A stretch of DNA of 64,000 bases, taken from contig NZ_CP101156.1 of assembly GCF_024298845.1 (NCBI RefSeq), positions 2,914,001 to 2,978,000 of the forward strand, written 5' to 3'. How positions within the stretch are numbered: the first letter of the stretch is position 1; every line of letters starts with the position of its first letter. The notes beneath the pieces are model-generated. The model searched no databases. It was given only the letters and a program-made list of their open reading frames with translations, and was not told where the DNA came from. This stretch comes from Natronosalvus amylolyticus (GTDB taxonomy: Archaea; Halobacteriota; Halobacteria; Halobacteriales; Natrialbaceae). Shown one piece after another: positions 15,824 through 24,840 of the stretch. The position numbers were made by a program, and so were the translations under genes.

Positions 15824-17698
15824 ATGACCGACGCGGATCTGGGTGATTTCGACCCGCTCTCGACCGGCGAGGACGGAATCGAAGACGAAAGCGGGAGCGA
15901 CTCGAGCGAGCCAGCAGACACCCCCGAAACGGAGACGGATGAGTTCGAGACGGTATCCCTCGAGCCACAGGGAACCGATTCCGGTATCGGGACCATCTGC
16001 GTCTCACAGGGACTGCGGGTGGCGACCGACAGCGACGAGACGAACCTGCGGGCGTACGTCACCGCGGAAAACCGCTCGTCGATTCGTCTCGGAAGTTACG
16101 TACTGGCCAGTTATCCGGACGGCGAACGGCTGTTCTGTCAGATCGCCGGCCTCGAGTACGCCCAGCAGTATCACACCGACGACGCGACCGAGATCCACGC
16201 GCGTCGAGCGATGCGAGGAAACGGCTTCGACCCGGATGCGGAGGCCGACTACAAGTTCGTGGCCGAACTCGAACCGATTGCGGTGTTGTACAATGACCGC
16301 TCGGAGCCGAGTTCTGCGAACAGCGGGACATCGTCTGCCGACGATGGCGAACTCAAAAGACGGATGACCGATCGGGTGCCAAAACCCCAGACCGTAATCA
16401 GCCAGGCGACAGACACCGAGGAGATCAAAACGGGACTGAAGATGCCCGAAAACGGCGTTTTTCTGGGACATCTCTCCGTCGGCGGTGAGAAGGTCCGGAC
16501 GAACACGTCGCCGCCGACCATCGATTACCGGCTCAAAGACGATTACGAAGCCGGCGACCCGCTCGTCTTCCGGCACACGCTCATCGCCGGCGGCACGGGC
16601 TCGGGGAAAACTCACGGCGCGAAAAACATCCTCAGGCAGTATCTGGCCGACGAACGCCGGTATCCGATGACCGACGGCCGCACGGTCAACCCGGCCGTCG
16701 TCCAGTTCGACCCCCAGGACGAGTACGCTCAGATGCACGACGACAACCCCGACCTCGACACCGAGTTTGCCCGACGCCTCGAGCGAGAGGGACTCGCCTA
16801 TGGGGGCCACGAGGAGACGACTGCGTTCGTGCCGAAAGTCGGTACCTCCAGTTACGCCGCGGGTCACCACCGGGCCGAACAGGTCGAGTTCACCATCCCG
16901 TTCTCGATGTGTCGTGAGCGGCCCTGGCTCGTCTCGGGCGGGTCGCTCAACGATAACCAGTACGGAGCCCTCACCTATCTCATCAGCCGCTTTTTCAACC
17001 AGTACGGCGCCGGCGGGAGCTACCGCGAGTTCAAATCGTTTCTCGACGACCCGGCGCTTCGGGAGGAACTCGACGAATCGGGCCGGGTCCACGAGGCGAC
17101 CTACGACGCCGTGCGTCGGCGAGTGTTCGGCTTCGACGCCGTCTTCGACCAGGACGCTCGCCCCATCACTGAACTGATCGATTCGTTCGTCGCACCCGGC
17201 CAACTCAGCGTCGTCCCCACCTACCACATCAACGACTCTCGAGCGACCGAGGCCGTCGTCCTCGCGCTCTCGAGTCTTCTGATCGATCAGAAGCTCTCGA
17301 ACGACCCCGACTACGACCGGATCAAAGAGACGCCGCTGATTCTGGGGATGGACGAGGCCCACAACTTCCTGACCGACGCCGACAGCGTCCAGGCTCGAAA
17401 GGTAATCCAGAAGTTCACCGAAGCGGCCAAACAGGGACGAAAGGAGCGACTCGGGCTCTTTCTCATCACCCAGGATCCCCAGGATATCGACGATGCGGTG
17501 TTCAAACAGATCAACACCACCGTCGTCCTCAACCTGGGCGACGAGGATGCCATCAAGAGCGTCAACATCCCGAGCGACCTCGAGTCCAAGGTTCCCTACA
17601 TGGAGAAAGGCCAGATGGTCGTCTACTCGCCGGACAACTCCGAACCCGTCGAGTTGATCGGCCTCTCGACGTGTCTCACTCGACACGGTCGAGACTGA
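15824..17698 (+). CDS. HerA-type ATPase / ATP-binding protein
   Basis: About 624 residues. The N-terminus is an acidic disordered stretch, then a HAS-barrel-like beta region (about 60-150). Walker A is AGGTGSGKTHGAKN (about 255-265) and Walker B is LILGMDEAHNF (about 504-514). A sensor-like LFLITQDPQDIDDAVFKQINT and an arginine-bearing C-terminal region follow. HerA hexamers translocate DNA to feed NurA during break resection. The matching NurA-family nuclease is upstream at 9210. Start at ATG 15824 (MTDADLGDFDP); an in-frame upstream TTG is possible but unlikely. A different DUF87 ATPase role cannot be excluded. Confidence 0.85.
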   Translation: MTDADLGDFDPLSTGEDGIEDESGSDSSEPADTPETETDEFETVSLEPQGTDSGIGTICVSQGLRVATDSDETNLRAYVTAENRSSIRLGSYVLASYPDGERLFCQIAGLEYAQQYHTDDATEIHARRAMRGNGFDPDAEADYKFVAELEPIAVLYNDRSEPSSANSGTSSADDGELKRRMTDRVPKPQTVISQATDTEEIKTGLKMPENGVFLGHLSVGGEKVRTNTSPPTIDYRLKDDYEAGDPLVFRHTLIAGGTGSGKTHGAKNILRQYLADERRYPMTDGRTVNPAVVQFDPQDEYAQMHDDNPDLDTEFARRLEREGLAYGGHEETTAFVPKVGTSSYAAGHHRAEQVEFTIPFSMCRERPWLVSGGSLNDNQYGALTYLISRFFNQYGAGGSYREFKSFLDDPALREELDESGRVHEATYDAVRRRVFGFDAVFDQDARPITELIDSFVAPGQLSVVPTYHINDSRATEAVVLALSSLLIDQKLSNDPDYDRIKETPLILGMDEAHNFLTDADSVQARKVIQKFTEAAKQGRKERLGLFLITQDPQDIDDAVFKQINTTVVLNLGDEDAIKSVNIPSDLESKVPYMEKGQMVVYSPDNSEPVELIGLSTCLTRHGRD

Positions 17699-17849
17699 TC
17701 GCTCGAGGGATACCGTGCCTGAGTGGTTTTCACCGAAGTTCAACGATCGTCGAAGTACTTGCCATCGATCATCGTAATTCCGGCAGGACGAAAGAACATG
17801 AGTTATGTCGCTCAAATCCTCTCGAACGAATAACGCCAAAATTGCACCT

Positions 17850-19244
17850 ATGTCTGGCAAATATGACCTCATTATCGTCGGCGGTGGTATCAGTGGCGCG
17901 TCACTGTTGTACGCCACGGCGAAGTTCACCGATATCGAGTCGATAGCACTGCTCGAGAAAGAAGCCGAGATTTCGGCGATCAACTCCCATCACGCGAACA
18001 ACTCCCAGACGCTGCACTTCGGGGATATCGAGACCAACTACACCCTCGAGAAGGCCGAGAAAGTCAAAGAGGGAGCAGAGATGCTGGCAGGGTATCTCGA
18101 GCACTACGATTCCGAGCGAGCGCTCCACGCCAAGCGAAACAAGATGGTGCTTGCCGTCGGCGACGAGGAGGTCGCCCAACTCGAGTCCCGTTACGACGAG
18201 GAGGGCTTTGGCGACCTGTTCCCGAAACTCGAGGCGATCGGCCGTGAGGAAATCGCCGAACTCGAGCCGAAGGTCGTCGAGGGTCGCGATCCGACCGACG
18301 AACTACTCGCCTTGCAAACTCCCGACGGATACGTCGTCGACTACGGCGAGGTCGCCAAGTCGATGGTCGAGCAAGCCGACGAGGAGGCCAACGTGGACGT
18401 GTTCACGGCGACGGAAGTCACTGATATCACCGAAACGTACGACGGGTTCACGCTCGACACCGCCCGCGGGAAGTTCGACTGTGAGGTGGCCGTGGTTGCG
18501 GCGGGCTCACACAGCCTCCAGATCGCGAAGGAGATGGGCTACGGCGAAGACAAGGTCTTACTCCCCATTGCGGGCAGTTTCTTCCTCGCAGAAAACTTCC
18601 TCAACGGGAAGGTTTACACCTTACAGATGAAGAAACTCCCGTTCGCTGCAGTCCACGGCGATGCCGACGTGCACGACCCCTCCATCACGCGATTCGGCCC
18701 GACCGCGAAACTCGTGCCGACGCTCGAGCGCGGGCGACTCTCGACGGTCGAGGATTTCATCGACGTGTTCGGCTTCAACCCGGCGGCACTGGCCAGCTAT
18801 GGAAACATCCTGGCCGACCGAATCCTGTTCCCCTACGTCGTGCGCAACCTCGCCTACGACGTCCCCGAAGTCGGTCCGAAATCGTTCCTCCCGCACGTAC
18901 AGAAGGTCGTTCCGAGTGCCACGCTCGACGATATCGAGCGCGCTGAAGGCTACGGTGGCGTCCGCCCGCAGATCGTCGACACGAAGCGAAAATCCCTCGA
19001 CATGGGCGAAGCCAAGATCGTCGGTGACGACATCATCTTCAACATCACGCCTTCGCCGGGTGCTTCCACGAGTTTGAAAAACGCCATGCAAGACGCACAG
19101 ACCGTGGTCGACTGCTTCGACGACGAGTACACGTTCGACGAAGCTGCGTTCCGTGCTGACACCATCGACCAGTTCCCGCGTGCTGAAGTCGAGCTGAGCG
19201 CGGAAGCTGAAGCCGACACGAAAGCCGAATCGTCCGCGGACTGA
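17850..19244 (+). CDS. mqo: Malate:quinone oxidoreductase-like FAD enzyme
   Basis: 464 residues with an N-terminal FAD-binding motif (LIIVGGGISGASLLY), then SAINSHHANNSQTLHFGDIETNY, a strong Mqo hallmark. FAD and substrate residues recur in VAAGSHSLQIAKEMG and GGVRPQIVDTKRKS, and the C-terminal SPGASTSLKNAMQDA closes the FAD site. Mqo oxidises malate to oxaloacetate and reduces membrane quinone, bypassing NAD-malate dehydrogenase in the citric acid cycle; icd lies 18 kb away. Start at ATG 17850 (MSGKYDLI); ATG 17805 would add 15 residues. A 2-hydroxyglutarate-oxidase-like activity is less likely. Confidence 0.88.
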   Translation: MSGKYDLIIVGGGISGASLLYATAKFTDIESIALLEKEAEISAINSHHANNSQTLHFGDIETNYTLEKAEKVKEGAEMLAGYLEHYDSERALHAKRNKMVLAVGDEEVAQLESRYDEEGFGDLFPKLEAIGREEIAELEPKVVEGRDPTDELLALQTPDGYVVDYGEVAKSMVEQADEEANVDVFTATEVTDITETYDGFTLDTARGKFDCEVAVVAAGSHSLQIAKEMGYGEDKVLLPIAGSFFLAENFLNGKVYTLQMKKLPFAAVHGDADVHDPSITRFGPTAKLVPTLERGRLSTVEDFIDVFGFNPAALASYGNILADRILFPYVVRNLAYDVPEVGPKSFLPHVQKVVPSATLDDIERAEGYGGVRPQIVDTKRKSLDMGEAKIVGDDIIFNITPSPGASTSLKNAMQDAQTVVDCFDDEYTFDEAAFRADTIDQFPRAEVELSAEAEADTKAESSAD

Positions 19245-19345
19245 TCGGTTGTCCTGCTCGCGTATCTCGAGTGAAATGTGACCGCTCGTCCTGCCGCCAG
19301 TTCGTCTCTCAACGACTCCACCCGAAGCTCTCGAGCGCTTTTCGA

Positions 19346-20653
19346 TCAGAGATACCCGAACAACGTCCCCACCAGTACGAGCGACCACATCAGAATGCCG
19401 ACGATTAGCATATCGTTGAGCCGGCGTTCTCGAGTCGCGCGTTTGGCAGCCCCGGCGGCGATCAGTCCGAGCGCGACGATCACGAACATCCGCTGGAGGA
19501 CGACGTCGACGGGCAACGAGTTGACGTTCATCAGCCCGTAATCGAGCCAGATGGCGAGCGCGAGCGATAGCGATGCCGCGACGGCAGCGTCGAGCCGGGA
19601 CTCGAGGCCGCTGGCGATGGCGTACGTCGCGATCGGAATCCCCAGGGCGATCACCGGGTACAACATCGCGGCGATCATGTGCATGGTGAGGAAGTCGGTC
19701 CAGCGCTCGAGGGCGATGCCCCCGATGCGCACGCCGAGGAACAGGGCCAAAATCGTGAACGCCAGTATCAGGTGTCGGGCCTCGAGTCGGTCGAAGGCGG
19801 CCTCGAGGCGCTTGCGGTCCACGTCCGTGAGGTGTTTGTCTACCGTGTCGGGGGTACGCTTGGCGACCTGCTGGCTGGCACTCGCCATGCCGAGCAACAG
19901 CAGTGGCGAGAGCAGCATGCCGAGCGTGTCGACTTTGGTAGCCCAGCCGTCAGCGTCTGACGGTCCCGAATTATCGACGTTGATGCGGACGACGTCTTCC
20001 TGTGGATCGACGTTCGGCATGTCCATGAACTCCTGTTCGACTCGAAGTTGGGCAGCCTCGACGCCGTCGACGCGGTGACGCAGGGTGAACCAGTCGAAGT
20101 GTTCGGTGTGGGTCTGCATCGCAACCCACTGGTCGTCGTCGTTGGGGCTTTCGTACAGCCGGATGTGCATTCGCTCGCCGTAGTAATCACCGTCGTCGAG
20201 TTGGCGGGTTTCGGTCATCCAGTAGGGATCGCCGTCGCCGGGGTCGACCCAGGCGTACCGGGTCGTCCCGGTGGCGTCACCCCACTCGGTGCCCGTGGCG
20301 TGGTGGCCCTCGTCCTCGATGAACGAGAACGTCTCAGGCTCGGCGTCCATCTCGTCTTCGTCCAGCTCTTCCCAGTCACCGTCGCCCGCTTCGGTCAACG
20401 CGACGACGACTTCGTCAGCTTCGCCGCGGACGAAGACGTTCAACGGACTCCGTTTGTCGTGGGCCTCTCTGGCGCTCATGAACGCCCAGATCGAACTCTC
20501 GGAATCTTCGAACTCGACCATCTCGAGTTCTGGCTCCTCGGTTTCCTCGGGGGCGATGTCGCTGGTCGACGGCGATAGCAACAGCGACGGCCCACCGACA
20601 AAGAGGAAGGCGATCGCGATGAGTGCGGTGGCAACGACCAGTGAACGGCGCAT
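19346..20653 (-). CDS. Multi-pass membrane protein with extracytoplasmic domain
   Basis: About 435 residues. One helix near the N-terminus (LVVATALIAIAFLFVGGP) precedes an acidic soluble domain (about 30-240) with SPLNVFVRGEADEVVVAL, then YGERMHIRLYES and EHFDWFTLRHRVDGVE, a pattern that faintly recalls LssY C-terminal domains. The second half has six or so further helices interrupted by a charged loop (DKHLTDVDRKRLEAAFDRL). Start at ATG 20653; an in-frame GTG at 20680 is possible. Function unknown. It is convergent with mqo and separate from UspA upstream. Confidence 0.78.
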   Translation of the reverse strand: MRRSLVVATALIAIAFLFVGGPSLLLSPSTSDIAPEETEEPELEMVEFEDSESSIWAFMSAREAHDKRSPLNVFVRGEADEVVVALTEAGDGDWEELDEDEMDAEPETFSFIEDEGHHATGTEWGDATGTTRYAWVDPGDGDPYWMTETRQLDDGDYYGERMHIRLYESPNDDDQWVAMQTHTEHFDWFTLRHRVDGVEAAQLRVEQEFMDMPNVDPQEDVVRINVDNSGPSDADGWATKVDTLGMLLSPLLLLGMASASQQVAKRTPDTVDKHLTDVDRKRLEAAFDRLEARHLILAFTILALFLGVRIGGIALERWTDFLTMHMIAAMLYPVIALGIPIATYAIASGLESRLDAAVAASLSLALAIWLDYGLMNVNSLPVDVVLQRMFVIVALGLIAAGAAKRATRERRLNDMLIVGILMWSLVLVGTLFGYL

Positions 20654-20829
20654 TGGTGTAACAAGTTGATAGTCACGCAAACCGAATCAATCTAGGGGTA
20701 CCGTCCACCCACGAACGTGGATACACAGACGCCTCAACTCGAGTCGCTGCCCTCGCACTCACTCGCCAGTGGTCGAACCGGTGATGAATATCGCGAACGA
20801 GGAGATGCGCTCTCCCGTTCGCCCGAGTC

Positions 20830-21264
20830 TTATCGCTCGGTTTCGGGGCCGACGGTGAGCACTGGGACGGGTGCCGTTCTGACGACGCGCTCGGAGACGC
20901 TGCCGACGACGTTGGTCTCGTAGGCGTCGCCGCTGGTCCCCATCACGATCAGATCGGCGTCGTTTTCTTCGGCGTAGCTGACGATACACTCGGCAGGACT
21001 GCCGCTGTCGACGATGGTTTCGGTGGAGACGCCGGCATCTGTTGCGGCTGTCACGGCTTCCTCGGCGGCCTCGAGCGCTTTGGCTCGCAACTCCTCGCGA
21101 ACGCTCTCGACGCGGTCGTCGTCGAGGACGAGAAACGCGCGATCGTCGACGACGGAGATGACGTGGAGGTCGGCGTCTCGAGTGTTGGCAATGTCGATGG
21201 CGTGTGCGGCGACCGTCGATGCGTGGTCGCTCCCGTCGGTGGCAAAGAGAATCCGGTCGTACAT
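20830..21264 (-). CDS. Universal stress protein, UspA family
   Basis: A 144-residue single-domain Usp with the ATP-binding layout: N-terminal ILFATDGSDHAS and the G-x2-G-x9-G-S motif in MGTSGDAYETNVVGSVSE, followed by RTAPVPVLTVG. This identifies the ATP-binding subclass. Such proteins respond to stress or energy state; no partner is indicated by the neighbours. Cytoplasmic. Confidence 0.94.
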   Translation of the reverse strand: MYDRILFATDGSDHASTVAAHAIDIANTRDADLHVISVVDDRAFLVLDDDRVESVREELRAKALEAAEEAVTAATDAGVSTETIVDSGSPAECIVSYAEENDADLIVMGTSGDAYETNVVGSVSERVVRTAPVPVLTVGPETER

Positions 21265-21550
21265 CGGTAGGTGTGTGTTTCGGGCCGAGACAAAAGAACG
21301 TCTCCATTATCCCATGTCCGTGGGAATGGCGCTCGAGAGTGGTCCGCATGCGTCCGATAGCTTTAGTACCACTTTACTACCAGATACTTCTTTTTCTATA
21401 GTAAATGGTGGTGCTTTTGTAGTGTGGTCTGCACGACGGAGTACAGTCTCCACCCAACCCTCGTTTCGGGAGATTTGTCGGTCGCTCGAGTCGGCCTCAC
21501 GGACGATTTTCAACAGACGATTTAGGTGTGTAGAAAGCGAGTGGGTACCT

Positions 21551-22690
21551 ATGATCGAGACCATTACCATCGACCGCTTCAGCGAGTTGCTCGACGGAGA
21601 CACGGCGTTCGCGCTGCTCGATACGCGACCGCCCGAGAGTTACGAGGCCTGGCATGCCCCTGGCGCGAAAAACGTCCCGTTCGAGCCCACAGAGGACGTT
21701 TCGGACCGCCTCGAGGAAATCCGCGAGGTTGTCGGCGACCACGAGCGGGTGCTGACCATCTGTGGCAAAGGCGTGTCTTCGGGGACGCTAGCAGCGAAAC
21801 TCGCCCGCGCTACCGACGCGTACGACGTCGTGGCCGTCGAGGGCGGAATGAACGCCTGGAGTCGCGTCTATCATCGGGCCCCGGTCGACGTTCCGGGTGC
21901 CACAATTGTCCAGCTACAGCGGCGCTCGAAGGGGTGTCTGTCCTATCTCGTCGGGGACCCCGAAACCGGGTCGGCGCTCGCTGTCGACCCGACGGCTGAC
22001 CTCGAGGCAGTCTTCGCTGCGGCGGGCGAGTACGGCCTCCGAATCGAGGGCGTGCTCGACACGCACGTCCACGCAGACCACGTCTCCGGCGGGCGGGACC
22101 TGGCGACACGTCTCGAGGTACCGTACTATCTGCCCGAACGGGCTGCAAGTCGGGGTGTCGAGCACGCCTTCGAACCGCTCGAAGACGGACAGACGCTCGC
22201 CATCGGTGGTCTCGAGGTCCGCGTTCTGCACACGCCGGGGCACACGAGCGATGGCATTTCACTGCTCGTCGACGACCGTGCCGTTCTCACCGCCGATACC
22301 CTGCACGCCGAGGCGGTGGGCCGCACGGAACTCGAGTTCGGTGACGAGGACGCCGAACGCGGTGCACGGTTGCTGTACGACAGCCTTCACGGGACGTTGC
22401 TCGAGCTTCCCGACGATGTCGTCGTCCTGCCGGGCCACGTCGGCGTCAGCACGGACGGACGGTTCCAGACGGGCATCCCTCGAGAAGCGATCTCGACGAC
22501 GGTCGGCACCGCTCGGACGGCTATCGAGGCGCTCTCACTGGCTGAAGATGCGTTCGTCGACCGTCTCGCTGCGGCCGGTGACAAACCCGAAAACTACGAG
22601 ACCATCATTGCGATCAACCGGGGGGCACGGGCACTCGACCCGGACGAACGAGTCGAACTCGAGATCGGACCGAACAACTGTTCGGCCTAA
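21551..22690 (+). CDS. Rhodanese - metallo-beta-lactamase fusion (persulfide dioxygenase-like)
   Basis: A 379-residue two-domain protein. Residues 1-120 are a rhodanese domain with active Cys71 in TICGKGVSSG and LLDTRPPESYEAWHAPGA. Residues about 130-360 are a metallo-beta-lactamase fold with the iron/zinc motif DTHVHADHVSG, HTPGHTSDG and LPGHVG, as in ETHE1-type persulfide dioxygenases. These oxidise glutathione or protein persulfide to sulfite, and rhodanese moves sulfane sulfur. The domain order (rhodanese first) is the reverse of the better-known PDO-rhodanese fusions. The start at ATG 21551 removes a long unsupported N-terminal extension. Preceded by a ~286-base AT-rich gap likely holding its promoter. 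Confidence 0.9.
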   Translation: MIETITIDRFSELLDGDTAFALLDTRPPESYEAWHAPGAKNVPFEPTEDVSDRLEEIREVVGDHERVLTICGKGVSSGTLAAKLARATDAYDVVAVEGGMNAWSRVYHRAPVDVPGATIVQLQRRSKGCLSYLVGDPETGSALAVDPTADLEAVFAAAGEYGLRIEGVLDTHVHADHVSGGRDLATRLEVPYYLPERAASRGVEHAFEPLEDGQTLAIGGLEVRVLHTPGHTSDGISLLVDDRAVLTADTLHAEAVGRTELEFGDEDAERGARLLYDSLHGTLLELPDDVVVLPGHVGVSTDGRFQTGIPREAISTTVGTARTAIEALSLAEDAFVDRLAAAGDKPENYETIIAINRGARALDPDERVELEIGPNNCSA

Positions 22691-22767
22691 TACGGAGTGG
22701 TGTAGCGCTGTACTGCCAGCACGGATACGAGGTCAGCACTCGGCGTATGTACGGGGGCAACTCGGTG

Positions 22768-23136
22768 CTACCGAAGGCTCGTCTCGAGGTGAACGATACG
22801 TCCTTCCTCGAGGGAAAAGCGGTCGGTGAACGCGAACAGTGCTACTTCCGTTTCACTCTCCTCAGCGGCCGGTTCGTCGAGCACTCGCCCGTGGACGACG
22901 ACGGTTGCAACCCCCTTATGATCTCGCTCGATGGAGATGTCCTCGAGTTCGTGTCGCGTGTGGGGATTCGGTCGTCCATCGCGCATGAACGCGATGAACG
23001 CCGCCCGGTTTTCGAAGGTCCTGTCCGGCCGGTGCTGGACGAATTCGGCGTCGAGCAGGTCCTCGAGGGCACCGTAGGCGTGTTCGTCGAGGGCCGCGTA
23101 ATAGTCTCGGACGAGTTCGCGTGGCGTGGGCGTCAT
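22768..23136 (-). CDS. SnoaL/NTF2-like protein
   Basis: A 122-residue single cone-shaped-fold protein: an N-terminal helix pair (PRELVRDYYAALDEHAYGALEDLL), then EFVQHRPDRTFENRAAFIAFMRDG and a beta sheet (ATVVVHGRVL, VALFAFTDRFSLEEGRIVHLE). The family includes isomerases, dehydratases and ligand binders; the catalytic residues are not distinctive here. It is downstream of, and on the same strand as, the peroxiredoxin, 15 bases apart, so they may be co-transcribed. Confidence 0.85.
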   Translation of the reverse strand: MTPTPRELVRDYYAALDEHAYGALEDLLDAEFVQHRPDRTFENRAAFIAFMRDGRPNPHTRHELEDISIERDHKGVATVVVHGRVLDEPAAEESETEVALFAFTDRFSLEEGRIVHLETSLR

Positions 23137-23151
23137 CGTTGTCGAACCGTT

Positions 23152-24051
23152 TTACGCTCCCTCGATATCGGCGAGGGCCTCGATGTCTTCGGCCGTTGGC
23201 GGTTCGTCACCCGCGGTCAGCGAGTCGTGTTGGCGTTCGGCGTCGTTCCGATAGTCCTCCCCCTGGTCGACCTCGCCACGGCTGTAGTGTGTCGCCGCGC
23301 GAGCGAACCACTTGGCCGCGTTTCGACGGGTGGTCGCCCGTTCGTTGGCGTCCTCCGCAATCGCGCCAACCCGTTCGCTTTCGGTGTACCGGCGTGCCGC
23401 GTCGAACGCCTCGAGGGCATCCGTCAAGGATTCGCTGGCGGTTTCGAACGCGCTTTCTGCGGTGAGCCAGTCTTCGGTTTCGAACGCGTCGTACCCTTCG
23501 TGGTAGGCGGTTCGACCCTCGAGATACCATTCGAAGGCGACGCGGTACCGGCCGAGTGCTGTCTCCTCGTCGGAAACTCCCTCGATGGCGTCCCGAACGG
23601 CCTCGAGGTCGGGCATTTCGCTGCTGTCGTCGGCAGCCCAGGCGTACCTGACGGTACGGTCGGGGTCGAGGACGAATACGGCTCGCTGTGCAATGCGGCG
23701 ATGGCCATGGAGGCCGGTCTCTTCGAGGACGTCGTATGCTTCGGCGATGGTACCGTCGTTGTCCGAGACCAGCGGAAACCCCAGGTCGAACTCCCGGGCA
23801 AATCGCCGGTGGCTGTAGGCGGTGTCGGTCGACAACCCCAGGATTCGCACGTTGGGCTGGAGCGAAAAGAGGTCGATATCGCGCAATGAACACAGCTCTT
23901 CGGTACACATCGGACTAAAGTCAGCCGGATAGAACGCGAGGAGAACGACCCCGCTGTCGTCGATGGTTTCGTCCAGCGATAGCTGGCGAATCTCGCCGCC
24001 AACGACGCCGGGTCGGGTAAACGATGGTGCAACCGCACCTGTCTCGAGCAT
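23152..24051 (-). CDS. Peroxiredoxin with C-terminal helical extension
   Basis: A 299-residue protein. Residues 1-155 are an AhpC/TSA-type peroxiredoxin: PADFSPMCTEELCSLRD has the peroxidatic Cys49 and a second Cys54, and an Arg is seen later in IAQRAVFVLDPDRTV. Residues about 165-299 are unrelated to normal peroxiredoxins: helical, Glu/Ala-rich segments (AFEWYLEGRTAYHEGYDAF, WFARAATHYSRGEVDQGEDY) resembling TPR-like or bundle helices. Start at ATG 24051 (MLETGAVAPSF), matching the family N-terminus. It should reduce hydroperoxides; the extension may dock a partner. Confidence 0.86.
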   Translation of the reverse strand: MLETGAVAPSFTRPGVVGGEIRQLSLDETIDDSGVVLLAFYPADFSPMCTEELCSLRDIDLFSLQPNVRILGLSTDTAYSHRRFAREFDLGFPLVSDNDGTIAEAYDVLEETGLHGHRRIAQRAVFVLDPDRTVRYAWAADDSSEMPDLEAVRDAIEGVSDEETALGRYRVAFEWYLEGRTAYHEGYDAFETEDWLTAESAFETASESLTDALEAFDAARRYTESERVGAIAEDANERATTRRNAAKWFARAATHYSRGEVDQGEDYRNDAERQHDSLTAGDEPPTAEDIEALADIEGA

Positions 24052-24180
24052 ACCGTCCGTTAGGACGGCGGTAACGTATGTCCTGTGGCCACTCGCTGGA
24101 GGAACACGCTCAGTGACACTCCTTTGGGCTATCAGTGTCGTTCCACGGTGGTAAAGTACGTCGACCACGTAGGTTGGGTG

Positions 24181-24597
24181 ATGCGAAATCCCGGGATTCT
24201 GTGGATGTTGCAGGTCGCTGCCGGGCTCTCGATGGCTGGTCCCATGTATATCGTAGCCGTCGAGTTCACGCGGAGTGGGGACCTGCTTTTCGGTGCGTTG
24301 ATGTTCGTCTTCGGAACGTTCGCGCTGTTCGCCCCGAACTACCTGCTCAAGCGTATCGGGGGCCCGCGGGCGTGGATCAAACGCCGACTGTCCCGTCGCC
24401 GGAAGCGTGACTCGAGCGAACCGTCAGGCTCGAGTGACGCGAGCAGGCCGAGCGAAACGGCGGACCCGAACGGAACGGACGTCTCGAGTGGTCGGGCCGG
24501 ATCGGGCCAGGAGGCGAACCCGGACGCTCGCTCAGGATCACGAGCGAGCGATGACGGAGGCGGACTGGGCGTCCTCGACCGGCTTCGAAACCGGTGA
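24181..24597 (+). CDS. Small two-helix membrane protein with charged tail
   Basis: 138 residues. Two hydrophobic segments (GILWMLQVAAGLSMAGPMYIV and LLFGALMFVFGTFALFAP) are followed by a basic stretch (RAWIKRRLSRRRKRD) and a long Ser/Asp/Gly-rich cytoplasmic tail ending in a short helix (GLGVLDRLRNR). Positive charge after the second helix fits a cytoplasmic C-terminus. I do not recognise a functional family; similar short proteins occur in haloarchaea. ATG 24181 starts the hydrophobic region directly. Confidence 0.72.
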   Translation: MRNPGILWMLQVAAGLSMAGPMYIVAVEFTRSGDLLFGALMFVFGTFALFAPNYLLKRIGGPRAWIKRRLSRRRKRDSSEPSGSSDASRPSETADPNGTDVSSGRAGSGQEANPDARSGSRASDDGGGLGVLDRLRNR

Positions 24598-24647
24598 ACT
24601 GCCACCCGGACGCGAACACCTTTGCTCGTCGCTCGCCCATTCCCCGT

Positions 24648-24839
24648 ATGTCCTGTCCGTACCTCGAGTATCGCTCGTCGGGTGACGGCCGCGAGTTCGA
24701 TACCGAGCGCCCCTTCTGCACCGTCCTCGAGCGCTTCGTTCAGCCGATGCGCGCCGATATCTGTGCGGGACGATACGCCCTCGAGCACGGCCGCGACTGT
24801 GAAATCTATCGCGAACACGTCGGAGGCGGGGGCGATTGA
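24648..24839 (+). CDS. Small four-cysteine protein
   Basis: 63 residues starting MSCPYLEYRSS, with Cys at 3, 24, 39 and 51 (in FCTVL, DICAG and DCEIY). The spacing is too wide for a classic CxxC zinc ribbon, but four Cys in a short soluble protein suggest metal or disulfide roles. The gene ends one base before the beta-keto acid cleavage enzyme start, so they are likely one transcript. Function unknown. Confidence 0.72.
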   Translation: MSCPYLEYRSSGDGREFDTERPFCTVLERFVQPMRADICAGRYALEHGRDCEIYREHVGGGGD

Positions 24840-24840
24840 G

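Noticed and set aside
16004-17983. 659-codon minus-strand frame opposite the HerA-type ATPase
   Set aside because: No recognisable domain; Walker motifs on the plus strand settle the coding strand.
21307-21603. 98-codon minus-strand frame before the rhodanese fusion
   Set aside because: It overlaps the start of a well-supported gene and lacks family features; the region is better read as promoter DNA.
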